The notes beneath the pieces are model-generated. The model had not been told where the DNA came from and did not search any database. It saw only the letters and a list, made by a program, of their open reading frames with translations. DNA of 64,000 nucleotides from Erpobdella octoculata (taxonomy: Eukaryota > Annelida > Clitellata > Hirudinida > Erpobdellidae): the NCBI GenBank assembly GCA_963978895.1, contig OZ022241.1, positions 11,521,356 through 11,585,355 on the forward strand. Reading direction: 5' to 3'. A program made the position numbers and the translations under genes. The first letter of the stretch is position 1; every line of letters begins with the position of its first letter. Of the stretch, positions 52,431-64,000 are shown piece after piece.

Positions 52431-52605
52431 TCTTAATTATTTAGTTATTACTGTTATTATTATAATTATTTTAATTTAAATATTTTTTATGTTGTTACAT
52501 TTGTATATAATGAATTTAAATTTTATTTAAATTGTATTTTAATTCCTTTCAATTAGTTGTATCTTTTACCATTTAGTCACTGCATTTTATTTTAAAAAGT
52601 TAAAC

Positions 52606-52649
52606 GGCTCTGATAATGGCAAAAAATTGCCGAAATAGATCTATTAGCC
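52606..52649 (+). ncRNA. Hammerhead-like motif of PLE copy B with a mutated core
   Basis: GGCT, CTGATAA, T, GGCAA-AAAA-TTGCC, GAA, ATAGATCTAT, T, AGCC. Compared with copy A the core G8 is A (CUGAUAA), a change expected to abolish cleavage, while all stems remain paired. Confidence 0.72.
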
Positions 52650-52658
52650 TATAAGATT

Positions 52659-53056
<398 letters not shown>

Positions 53057-54562
53057 TTGTCTTTAATTGAATTTGAATAAAAATAAGCAGTTTGGACACA
53101 ATCCAAGTTTTTTCAGTCAACATGAATCGCGCAAGATTGCTCTACAGGTCTTCTGGTTTGCTAAAACAAAATTCAATCCACTGTACCTGGTTGACATCTA
53201 AATGTTTCACACACTTTTATTTAACTTGATTTTTCTGTTTGTCTGTGGTCAAAATTTGTTAATTGATTTTTCACCAACTTTTAAACAAGTTAAAACTTTG
53301 AAACTTTCAGCATAGACTACAACCACCCGCAAAAACAATATTCAATAGTTTTTTTTAAATTAATCATTATTTAAAATAATTTCAATATTTATATTGTAGC
53401 GCATTAAATATTATTCACTAGGTGGCTCTTGCGTCAATTAAATGAACTTTTAGGTAATCACGACAAGGACAAAAACGTCTTAAAATGTTGATTAAAGTAT
53501 GATTATAAACAATGATAAAACTATTGCTGCATTTAGAAATCGATTTGCATAAATTCAAAATATAAAAGTGTGTTTTTAAAAAACTTAGTTTTTTGTACAT
53601 TTTGTTAAAATTGTGCACTGAATTAAACATTAGCCAGAGTTTCCGTAGATTTCAAAATGGTCAAATAGTTTTAAATGTTTTTTATAAAGTTCAGAGTAAA
53701 AACTGGGATTGGCACTGAAAGTGTGCAATGAGATGCCCGCAATAGTAAATAGCTTTACTGCTGCATGCACAGTTTTGAACTCACTTATAATTTTGAATAA
53801 AGTGATAATGACCATGGGTTTTAAGCAAACAACATCTCGGAAGTCTCCAGCCACTGATTTAAAATGTAGGAATATATAATTCCTTGGTGTTTGAATCATT
53901 CACACTGTTCAGGTTATCTCAGCCATTCATCTTACACTGGTCGGTAAATGAAAACCAGTTTCGTAACTAGGAGTAATAGGGCTCGGGACATCCCGATTTG
54001 GAATACAGGTGCAGATGGTAGACCGACTGTGTAATCCCATATGCGCGAGCTGTTTCTGGCGCTACATTTGCCCTAATGTTACGACCTTTACTTTTAACAT
54101 AACACATTATTTTTATTAAACTTGTTTGTATAAAAGAATACTAGTATGAACAAAAAATGTACGTAATTTGTTTCATGGCTTGAAAATTATTTTTTGCAGT
54201 AAAGAAGAACAGTTTTTATTTCTTTAATCACAGGGAAGCAAAATTTTTGTGAAAATTATGCCTAATTTACGAGGCGAGTTTTGTAGTTTTCCATTTGTGT
54301 TTATTTGATGAGTTTATGCTAAACCTGAATTTTATATATATTTAGAATAAGTTTTAGCGTTATAACTTTTTTTTCTAGTGTTTTGTACTTAATCCTATTT
54401 CAATACTTTATTACTAATCCTATTACATAAGACAATAGTTTTTAGCATTATACGTTGTTCTAGTGATAATTGCTTAATCCTATTACAATACTAGATTAAT
54501 CCTTGCACGTGTTAGTTAGAGCGTTAATTTAAACGGATTATTTACGCATCAACATATTCAAC
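53057..54562. other. Intergenic DNA and leader of the CR1-type LINE
   Basis: 53057-54350 shows nothing I recognise; an 89-codon frame on the minus strand (53899-53630) has no known motif. 54380-54520 has three loose repeats of TTAATCCTATTACAATAC, probably the 5' leader of the LINE whose ORF1 starts at 54563. Confidence 0.5.
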
Positions 54563-55325
54563 ATGGATACAGAATTTCTGTTGGAAAAAAACTGGCCGAG
54601 TCTCGGACAAGGTAACCACTCATTATCCTCAAAAGTTCTTCATGAGTGGTGCGGCAAGATTTCTTCTCTGGTTTTATCGCTGTCCGAGCGAGTCAGGCTC
54701 CTAGAGGCAAAAGATAAAAACAATTTAAATGTAATCAAGAAGCTGACCACCGAATTAACAGCAGCAAAATCATCATTGCAACCTCCGACTATCGGTAACG
54801 ATTGGGTTCAGGTAGTTAAATCAAGTGGCGGAAAATCAAAACAGCCAGCTGCGCAGTTAGTAGTTGTGAATGCTTCCATGAATGAACTGAATGATAGAGA
54901 GAAAAGGAAAAAAAAATGTTATCGTTTACGGAGTTCCGGAACCGTCGTGTGCAGTGCAAGTTGACAAAAGATCTGAAGACGAAAAGTTTGTAAAAGATCT
55001 TTTTTGTTCAATCGGCAAGTCTGATGTAAAACCAGTATGCATAAAGAGATTAAGATCCAAAGATCAAGCAAAACCGGGCCCAATCCTCGTGGAACTAACT
55101 GATGCAAGTCTTAGAAACCCGACCCTCTTGGCAGCTAAAGGTTTGAGAAGCAACAGTACGTACAAGGCCGTTTATATCAGCCCGGATTTAACAGAGGCAG
55201 AAAGACAATTAGACTACCAGTTGAGGCAAGAAAGAAACAAACTCAATGCTCAACTTGGTAATGATTCGCCCTTTCGATACGGCATCCGTGGCAATCAACT
55301 GCACAAATTCAAGAAGGCCCAATAA
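54563..55325 (+). pseudogene. CR1-type LINE ORF1 protein, one frameshift
   Basis: Starts at ATG 54563 (MDTEFLLEKNWPSLGQG). A coiled-coil-like segment (VLSLSERVRLLEAKDKN) is followed by NVIVYGVPEPSCAVQVD, the start of an RRM-like fold, SEDEKFVKDLFCSIGKSDVK, and a C-terminal domain with DLTEAERQLDYQLRQERN and YGIRGNQLHKFKK. A one-base change in the A-run near 54910 shifts the frame between 54563-54964 and 54891-55325. The protein would bind element RNA. ORF2 follows within 25 bp. Confidence 0.8.
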
Positions 55326-55350
55326 TTCACTCTTGCAAAAGCCACAAAGA

Positions 55351-58305
55351 ATGCGTCACCCCAACAAGAAAAGCCAGCCTAAATCCTCTTCACCTACCTC
55401 GTCTCTAAATCACTTTCGGTTTTGGACTAACAACCCATGCTCGCTCAATAAAGATAAACGCGATGAGTTAACAGCAAGAATAGCAGCCCTCGACCAATCG
55501 CTTACACCACATGCCATGTTCTTTGTGGAAACATGGTTTAACGAATCCTCAGACACCTCCATAGCTGGCTATCAACTGCACCGTAAAGACAGAGAGAGGT
55601 ACGCTGGAGGAGGTGTTGCGATCTACGTTGTGGATAAAGTTGTGACCAGTGAGACCGGCATTCCTCAGCTCAACTCTCCAGCTATTGAACAAGTCTGGCG
55701 AGTCATTTGTTTCCGTGGAGAAACTTTCCTCGTTGGTTGTTTATATCGCCCTCATGACTTGAACGACGACTATCTCACACAATGTATTGCTTCAGTCACA
55801 ACAGCTCGTAGCTCACTTTCCGCCTTGAGCTGCTCATTTATGTTGCTCTATGGAGATTTTAATTTCTCTCACACAAAATATGCTCCAATCGACGTGGGTG
55901 GTGGCGTGGCAACAGTTGCCCATATAGGTAACGAACATCCTAGTGACATTAGATTTCAAGAGTGCCTCAACGACTGGCACCTTACACAGCTTGTCACGTT
56001 TCCCACGTAACGCTGTAATCGTTATGTTACACCTAGCAGCACTCTTGACCTCATTATTACCAACGACCCCGACCGAGCTATCGAGATACTTGAAGCTGAC
56101 TCACTTGGATACACGCCCATGGGCCAGTCCCATTGCTTTATAACCGGTCGGTTCGCTGTGGCCGGTCTGAACAATTCACGTGTTTCTCCGTCGCACAAAC
56201 GTTTTATATGGAGCAAAGCTGACTACAATGCGCTGTCATCTCGTATTTCAAACACCGACTGGGAAAACTTATTTGATGGCCTTTCAGTACCTGACACTTA
56301 TCAGCTTCTTATCGACAGATACAACGAAGCGGTTGCACTACACATCCCATCTACAACAACTCCATTTGTCCGGAAAAAAGAACCCTGGGTAACACCCGAA
56401 GTTATAAAAGCAGCCAGAGTCAAGCGCGAGGTCTGGGCTAAATACATCGCATCGGGGCGCGACTCTGCAGTTATTCTGCGAGAATCTCATCGAGAGGCTT
56501 GCAAGCATGTAGCTAAAACAGTCAAGTCGGCAATTCTCACGTATGAGGAACAACTAGTCAGCGCTTCCAAATCCTATCCAAAACTTCTTCACTCACATGT
56601 CCGTAGCAAGCAGTTTGTCAAAGACGACATCAACTCTATTCAGACAGCCGACGGCACCATAACTGCGGACCGTGAAAAAATCTGTTCTTCACTCAATGAC
56701 TATTTTCAATCTGTTTTTGTCATCGAACCTGAGGGCTACATGCCTGCTTTTACAGATCGCACCGAATCAATCTGCGATGTAAATGAAAGTTGTTTTTCTG
56801 CAGCTATTCTTCAAAAAAGACTCTACAGCTTAGACAAAACTAAATCGATGGGTCTTGACGGTTTGCACCCACGCGTTCTCAGCAATTGCGCAGCTGCCTT
56901 TGCCACACCCCTGGCTCTCATCTACAAGCGCTCCTTCATGTCCGGAGTTATGCCGGACACATGGAGAAAATCAAATGTTTCCCCTATCTTCAAAAAAGGC
57001 AGCAAGCTTAAGCCTTCTAACTACAGGCCTGTCTCTCTCACTCCTGTGCCCTGTAAAGTAATGGAAGGCATTCTACATGAACACATCATGCAGCACTGCG
57101 TCGTCAACGGCTTAATCAGCAAACATCAACATGGTTTTCTCAAGAAAAAAAGCTGCTTGACAAATTTACTTGAAACTCGCGACATACTCACTGAAGCTGT
57201 TCATTGCGGCTATGTGGCTGACGTAGTATATACAGATTTTGCCAAAGCATTCGACAGAGTACCTCACAAACGCCTACTGCATAAACTAAAAGCTTATGGC
57301 ATCCGTGGTATGCTACTCACATGGATCGAAGCGTGGCTGAAAGATAGGAAGCAGCGCGTTTTGATTGAAGGCTGCGAGTCCGAGTGGAAGAAAGTGACAA
57401 GTGGCGTTCCTCAAGGCTCTGTTCTTGGTCCACTACTTTTTGTGTTATATATTAACGACTTACCGGACACTATCACACACCAAATCAAAATGTACGCGGA
57501 CGACAGCAAAATCATCGGCATCATCAAGTCAGCTTCCGACATTTCATCTCTCCAGGCTGACATTGACCGTGCAGTTGAGTGATCATTCACTTGGCTAATG
57601 CACTTCAATGTCGAGAAATGCAAAATCATGCATGTCGGTCGCTCACACAGAATAACCCACCAATACTCTATGAGACATATTGACGGCACGCGGCGACCAC
57701 TCGAAGTCACAAAAGTCGAACGTGATCTTGGTGTTCTCGTCTCAGATGATCTAAAGGTCCGAGCACAGGTCGAAAAAGCAGCGTCATCAGCCAATCATAT
57801 GCTCAGCCCACTCAGAAAAGCTTTCCGCAGCCGCAGCCTCATACTGTGGCGTACACTTTACCTCTCCTACGTCCGCCCACATCTTGAATTTGCTGTTCAA
57901 TCTTGGTCGCCTTATCAAAAGGGCGATATTAACCTTCTTGAGCAGGTCCAACGTCGGGCAACAAAAATCATTGCAACACTAAAACATCAGCCCTATGAAC
58001 ATCGTCTGCAACAGCTTGGGATCACCACGCTTCAAGACCGCCGTTCGAGAGGTGACCTGATCGAGCAGTTCAAAATCGCCCACAACATCGACGACGTCAG
58101 CTTTTCCGTTCCGCAAACTCGAGCAGCCGGCCACACGGCATACCACCTACGTGGCCACAACTGCAAACTAGAGCGCCAGTATGTCAGAGGTTGCGAAGAG
58201 CGATACAATTTTTTCACAAACCGGATTGTCGCTCCATGGAATGCGCTTACGCAATACACAATTGACGCCCCGACAGTAAACGCTTTCAAGGACCGCATCT
58301 CTTAG
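55351..58305 (+). pseudogene. CR1-type LINE ORF2: endonuclease and reverse transcriptase, two nonsense codons
   Basis: A likely start is ATG 55351 (MRHPNKKSQPK). The frame is continuous to 58305 except TAA 56008-56010 and TGA 57580-57582. Endonuclease: FWTNNPCSLNKDK, AMFFVETWFNESSD, LYGDFNFSHTKYAP; the SDH-type site reads MGQSHCF. Reverse transcriptase: [35 protein letters not shown] (motif A), [20 protein letters not shown] (B), KMYADDSKI (C, catalytic DD intact). The thumb and C-terminus contain WSPYQKGDINLLEQVQRRAT. It encodes target-primed reverse transcription functions. The 3' end is an ATTCAA repeat tail at 58450-58470. Best-preserved LINE in the window. Confidence 0.88.
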
Positions 58306-58481
58306 GAGTCGCGAGTCCTCCAGCTTCTGTCAGTATAGAGGAGCCTGATGTAGCTCCTCTTCATCAAAAATATAACTTTCAGACATTAATTTTTTATGGC
58401 TTGATTCTATAGACTTTTTTTTTATATTTTTGGTTCTGATAATAAACAAAATTCAAATTCAAATTCATATATATACTAGCT

Positions 58482-59030
<549 letters not shown>

Positions 59031-59167
59031 TTCCACCTGCAATTTATTGAATAGTCCTGAAAACCAAAGTTATCTGGATTTAAAAGATAAGTTGCTAAAA
59101 ATCAAATATAAAGTTTATATTATAAAGTACCGATAGCAGAGCTGTCGTATCGGAAGTTTGGAAGAGA

Positions 59168-59830
59168 ATGAGCTCTATGAAATCAAAACAAAGGTATCCG
59201 GCGGCACTAAACAACACACATATTTATTTAAAATTTATATTTAAAACCTTTAAAACTCATAGTGATACGTTGCCACTTCCAAAAATTCCAGAATCTTTGC
59301 TTTACAAGCTGCTGCTGGTATATGCCACAGAGTCTCTATTCAGACACATTGACCAGAGCTTATTTCTACAGATTGATGGAGTGGCGATGGGATCTCCATT
59401 GGGACCAACCTTTGCTCACTTTTACATGGGTCGTTTGGAGGAGATTATTTTCGCTGAGATAGAAGAAACCCCTATTGTTTATGTGGGATATATGTACGAT
59501 ATCTTTCTTCTTGTGAAGTTTGAACGTGAAGTTGTTACTTTAAAGAATACTTTCAAAAACAATTCAGTTTTGAAATTTACTTTCAACCTTAATGACAGTA
59601 GGAGACAATTAATTTTTGTTGGCACTATCATCAGTTGTAGATGGTGCGGCGGCATGCTTAGCAAATCCAGTCCTTCGCTTTCTATCTTTAAGTATATGTC
59701 GACCACGAATTGTTGGCAAAGCTCGCAGCATCGCAAAATGAGGTGGACTTGCACGTCGAATCACCACACGATACGCATAAAAATACATCGAGCTAACTTT
59801 CTTGCTTGTTTCGGCTCCTGTAATGTGTAA
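59168..59830 (+). pseudogene. PLE copy E: decayed reverse transcriptase fragment
   Basis: LPKIPESLLYKLLLVYATES, FLQIDGVAMGSPLGPTFAHF (motif B) and IVYVGYMYDIFLLVKF, where the catalytic YVDD reads YMYD, then LKNTFKNNSVLKFTFNLND. After RRQLIFVGTII similarity is lost. One catalytic aspartate is missing. A fourth PLE lineage in the window. Confidence 0.75.
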
Positions 59831-60738
59831 TGATATTTATAATGAATTAAGTTGGCCAGTGTAGCCATTTCGCGAACAAAAGTTCTCCTTCTTTATTAAT
59901 AAAATGTATTGTTCTTAATACACTTTAGTGCTTAAGAGGTTGAAATTTTCATTCGCGACATGGCTGCACTGGTTTCGGCTTTTTTAACAACCAATTCATA
60001 AAAATTAATTCAAAATGAGTATTAATGTTCAAAATTAATAAAATACATGTGACGGGATCTCGTTGTTCAATGTTTATGCAATATTTATCTAGTCCCTTCC
60101 ATAAAATTAGCTGATATTGAAGAGCGTCGTATGAATGGCGTGTGACTCGAATGCTAGACGAAGGAACGAATCAGATAAAAATACTCGATATACTTGATGG
60201 CTTTGTCAATCACATGCTCTGCATGTGTCAACTACTTTGTTCCAATCATCGTTGTTGATTTCGTTCAGCTCGTACCCCTTGTGATTGTGATTCTCGCAAT
60301 TGCATCATGTTCGCACGCATATTTGAATTATCTTGTTGGATTAACTCGTCTGTTCTCGCATTTTTATTAAAACCAATTCCAAAAGATTTTATATATATAA
60401 AAACTTTTATTACGGAGGAGCTAACGGCTTGTGGGTCGAGCTTGCGTTGTCGGATACAACCTCACTGACTGGATTGTAATATATTCAATTAAGGGGATTA
60501 TAATATAATCAATTCAAAATATTTTCTAAAGCATGTTTAAAGCTGTGTTCGACGTTTTAATAATAAACCAAATTACCGAGAGCCACGATACGACCACTAT
60601 AGCAGAAGCTAAATTATTATAAAAACAGGTTACACATGTGTATTTTCATTTTTTCTTAAAATCATAAATACCGAATTGTAAAGCTTTTACATTTTCAGTT
60701 TTTAGAGTTATTAAGCAAATAATTTTGTTCCACCCCTC
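59831..60738. other. Intergenic DNA, nothing recognised
   Basis: AT-rich with a GC-richer stretch near 60180-60460; no convincing coding frame, RNA gene or transposon end. Confidence 0.5.
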
Positions 60739-60739
60739 A

Positions 60740-61150
60740 TTTGAGGTCTCGACTCTAAGTCTCAAGAGGCTGTTCTCGACTCTAAGTCTCAAGAAGCTGT
60801 TATCGACTCTAAGTCTCAAGAAGCTGTTCTCGACTCTGAGTCTGAAGAAGCTGAAATAAGTCCTGAACTTGTTCCACAAAAAGAAAAACTGGAAAAATGT
60901 AGTAATTGTGACTCTAAATTTCAAAATATTAAACAATGAGGAAGAACAGAGAGATAGTTGCGACCTTCATCCCGTCGAATTAGTTGGATTCGACTGCACC
61001 TTCGATCCCGATCTTCGTGAAGATGATCTACACACGGGAAAAGATGAAGACATGGATGTCTTACAAAAATGTAAAAACGAGTTCGACAAGCGACCTGGTT
61101 TAATCATCTATGGGGGCCTACGTACCCCAGGACCCAGGGGTACTTTCCGG
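60740..61150 (+). other. 27-bp tandem repeat encoding LDSKSQEAV, with an acidic ORF after it
   Basis: Four copies of a 27-bp unit (about 60743-60850) encode LDSKSQEAV; the frame continues EISPELVPQKEKLEKCSNCD (a CxxC) to a TGA at 60937-60939. In the next frame RDSCDLHPVELVGFDCTFDP and DLREDDLHTGKDEDMDVLQK follow to about 61120. It looks like one exon or retro-ORF broken by a frameshift near 60925. Function unknown. Confidence 0.4.
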
Positions 61151-62340
61151 TGATTCTCGGGCGACCCTTAACACAGAATAATTGGACATTATGATTCAGA
61201 AAATATCGATGGAATTTCTTTTCTGCCAAAGCTGAGCTTCACCACCTGCTGCCAAAATCCAAATAACCAAATAGAAATGCATTTTAATTCAAAAGAATAT
61301 TTAAAATAATATATTTGTAGGAAATGAGTTTAAATTTTTCACAATCCAAATTTATCCTCGATATCTTTAAGTCCACTTTTCCATACACCCTAACACTTTT
61401 CCAACAACCACTGACAACCCATTTTTCCATGGTGGGCATCTACATGAAAACAGACCACACCGATTTTCTACAGTCTACATCCCCAGTACATACCATACAT
61501 ACCAGGAACAGGCATTGTGCAATTGCATTCTCATGGAAGCCAGGCCGCGACCACACACCTGGCTTGTTTTGTTTCACTTCATATTATTATTATTTTCAAA
61601 GCACAAACAGACCGCTAGGGTCGTAATTATACGATTTGCAGTCCTAGAAAAATGTTTGATTAATTAAATTCAGCCTCGTTGGCGTTGTTATTTATGAATG
61701 ATGGATCTAGATCACGTGATTTAAAGGTAGCGTATTAGATATAATGGCGATGACCTATGGTCTGGCTCAGTCAGCGATCATGTAAAAATACTCTGAATTT
61801 TCTATTAATTTTTCATTTTGACGAAAAAAAAAGCTAGAGATGCATTAAGAATCTTAATTTAAGATTAGCCGCGAATGTGTTTACTTCTGTTTTAATTTAT
61901 TCAAATTCTTTGTTTACAAAACACACTCGCTGTTCCGCTTTTCCAGTCGGTTCTCGTGGCGCCCACGTTGGCATCTATATTCTCCTTTATGGCCCGAACA
62001 ATTTCTCAATAAACTTTCGTTATGGCGTCTAAACAAAGAGAAAAGGGAGAGGAAGAAGAAGAAGAAAAAAGAGCGGGAAAGCGAATATTAAAGCAGACAA
62101 GAGACCGATAAGACCTTCAGACCGGGATGGTTCAGCCGGTGGAGCGTTTGATGGAGTAACGAGCACCTAAAAATGTCTTTCATGGAGCAGCTCTATTGAG
62201 GCTTTTTAATCTTCTTTCTTGCCCGCTTTGCTTGCGCCGCACAGTCGCACCAATGCAGATAATTTATCTTCCAGGCGGAGTGGAGCCATTATTTTGAGGT
62301 TTACATGAATTAATTGAAATTATAATCCGGCCACTTCCGC
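61151..62340. other. Upstream or first-intron region of gene 3, nothing recognised
   Basis: No frame with support. A first coding exon of gene 3, equivalent to 45548-45606, was looked for and not found. 62120-62160 (GATGGTTCAGCCGGTGGAGC) is faintly tRNA-like but has no B box. Confidence 0.4.
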
Positions 62341-62349
62341 CTGGTTGGA

Positions 62350-62407
62350 CACCGATGATGACGACGACGACGATGATGATGATGATAATGTTGTTGTATA
62401 CACACAC

Positions 62408-62473
<66 letters not shown>

Positions 62474-62537
62474 GATGATGATGACGACGACGACGACGAT
62501 GATGATGATGATAATGTTGTTGTATACACACACATAA

Positions 62538-62632
<95 letters not shown>
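62350..62632 (+). repeat. Duplicated compound microsatellite (GAY)n-TGTTGTTGTATACACACACA-(TA)n
   Basis: A ~118-bp unit occurs twice (from about 62356 and 62474): GATGACGACGACGATGAT, AATGTTGTTGTATACACAC, then TA. It ends 12 bp before the acceptor of the gene 3 membrane-anchor exon, within its polypyrimidine region. Confidence 0.88.
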
Positions 62633-62644
62633 TTTTTCATTCAG

Positions 62645-64000
62645 TTGTTTCCCTGAAGGAATGACTCTTAATCGTTCTTCTCATTTCAACCAGCGACGAT
62701 CATTGGTATTCTGGTGGGTGATTATATGTATAACTATTATTCTTGGTATCAGCGTACTGGTGACGTACACAGCTGAACAAGTCACATATGTTGCAACCAC
62801 AGTTCTTTACAAAAGTGAACTATTAATATGTTGTTTATTGTAAACTTTATTTTTATAAAACAGTATTTATTGAAATAATTAAAAACAAGTTAAACACTCA
62901 TTAAATAAACGTTTGTTTATTTATTGCTTCCGGTTTCATTTGGAATTTGAAGTTAAATTTATAAAAACTGTATAGTTTATTACAAATTTTTATTTATGTC
63001 ACAATCTCTGTTTGTTTGTATGTGTGTGTTTTTCTCTGTATTGACAATAAAGTTAAACAAAATTAAACATAGTGATCTAGAATAAAAAAATGGTAGATAA
63101 AAATGTTAAACCATAGGTAAGCATTTAAAAAAAATTTAGTTTTTTTCAGATCTCTAAACTAAAACCCTTAAGATGCAGTTTGCTAGGCAAAATATTCAAA
63201 ACTAGTTGATACGAAACTGCAAATTATATATTAAAAAAATTGAAATATGAATTGATTGTTCATTTGTTACTTAAATTGAAAATTTCAGCTTTTCAACGTT
63301 TGGTTTTAATTTTAGTTTTCAGATCGGTCAGATATGTTGAAGGTTTGTTAAAAAGTTTTAAAATATACTTTTTATTTATCAAATGCCGGTAAAATTAACA
63401 AACTTATACAGATTGTCCAGTTGGTTCAGTGATGTTTTGTCCAATAAATAAACATTGCATTTCAAGTCAAGAACGATGTGATCGATTTCAAGATTGTCCT
63501 GATGATAGAGATGAGAGCAATTGCAGTAAGAACTATTGTTCTACTATATTAAAACACTTTTTTCACACAAAAAAACTATGTTTTAAATGAATTTCAAGCT
63601 TGCAGAAACGCTGAATATGGGTGCAAAAATGGTCGTTGTATTTCTGAAAAGTTTTTATGCGATGGAGTCCAAGACTGTCCATACAACGACGATGAAAGTG
63701 ATACAAACTGTGGTAAAAAAATAAATTTTAATTAAGTATGTGAATTTGGAATGCACGACAACTTTAAAAAAAAAACATTTTAATTCTGTGACATTTATTA
63801 CTTACGACATTCATTATTTAAAACATTTAAAACAAAATTTAATACGCTAATTTTAAAACAGCAATCTTTAACACCGGAAATTTTCAATACCGCAACGTTT
63901 AAACCGTAATTTTTATATTACAACAGTTTATATTTTACTGAGGAAATTTAATGCCTACGACTACGACTACTTTCTGCATTTATCATCAAATGAGTTAAGG
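62645..64000 (+). CDS. Gene 3: LDLa-type transmembrane serine protease, 5' part (runs off the window)
   Basis: Exons 62645-62814, 63412-63525 and 63599-63712 with GT-AG borders and the same phases as gene 2. Exon [21 protein letters not shown] then helix [20 protein letters not shown]. Exon [21 protein letters not shown] and [10 protein letters not shown] (LDLa 1). Exon [21 protein letters not shown] and [10 protein letters not shown] (LDLa 2). The first two LDLa modules are close to those of gene 2, while the anchor exon is 9 bp shorter and more diverged. A third LDLa and the protease domain should lie to the right. The upstream exon supplying the start codon was not identified; the first Met inside exon A is at 62661. 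It diverges from gene 2, head to head. Confidence 0.85.
63713..64000. other. Gene 3 intron after LDLa 2
   Basis: AT-rich; contains TTTAACACCGG and CAATACCGCAACGTTTAAACC (63868-63905), related to the CGACATTTAATACCG cluster at 18540-18670. Confidence 0.5.

Overview
This window is AT-rich metazoan DNA, not bacterial: it has multi-exon genes with GT-AG introns, long (TA)n arrays, and dense non-LTR, Penelope-like, BEL/Pao and hAT-type elements. The host is probably an aquatic invertebrate. A cnidarian such as a hydrozoan fits the low GC and element mix, but I cannot fix the species.

Host genes. The only convincing host genes are three paralogous type II transmembrane serine proteases with LDL-receptor class A (LDLa) modules. 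Gene 1 (+) shows only its last exon (1-161). Gene 2 (-) is complete: nine coding exons from 45606 down to 17544, with every intron phase consistent, predict a 456-residue protein. Its order is short cytosolic N-terminus, one membrane anchor, three LDLa modules, then an S1 protease domain with His253, Asp303 and Ser398. Gene 3 (+) enters with its membrane-anchor exon at 62645 and two LDLa exons, and runs off the right edge. Genes 1 and 2 converge; genes 2 and 3 diverge. The proteins probably act at the cell surface, with LDLa modules as ligand- or Ca-binding spacers.

Mobile DNA by region. 2.9-9.1 kb is a mosaic of truncated RTE-like, BEL/Pao, CR1-like and L2-like pieces. 9.5-12.3 kb and 45.9-48.4 kb are two copies, in opposite orientation, of a foldback-like element whose inverted ends are tandem ~15-bp repeats; one carries a nested hAT-like element, the other a nested RTE fragment. 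13.5-16.7 kb, 18.9-21.5 kb and 12.8-13.0 kb hold decayed LINEs. 22.4-23.6, 30.1-31.6 and 33.2-34.3 kb hold hAT-type elements. 26.6-29.8, 35.9-42.1, 50.9-52.8 and 59.2-59.8 kb hold Penelope-like elements (PLEs) of several families, almost always ending in (TA)n. 54.5-58.5 kb is a nearly intact CR1-type LINE. Most of the 26-43 kb block is one 18-kb intron of gene 2.

The most informative points are the hammerhead-ribozyme-like motifs in the PLE terminal repeats, the PLE/(TA)n junctions, a PLE copy with apparently identical 647-bp terminal repeats, the foldback-like family with repeat-built inverted ends, and a protease gene cluster with unusual activation and specificity residues.
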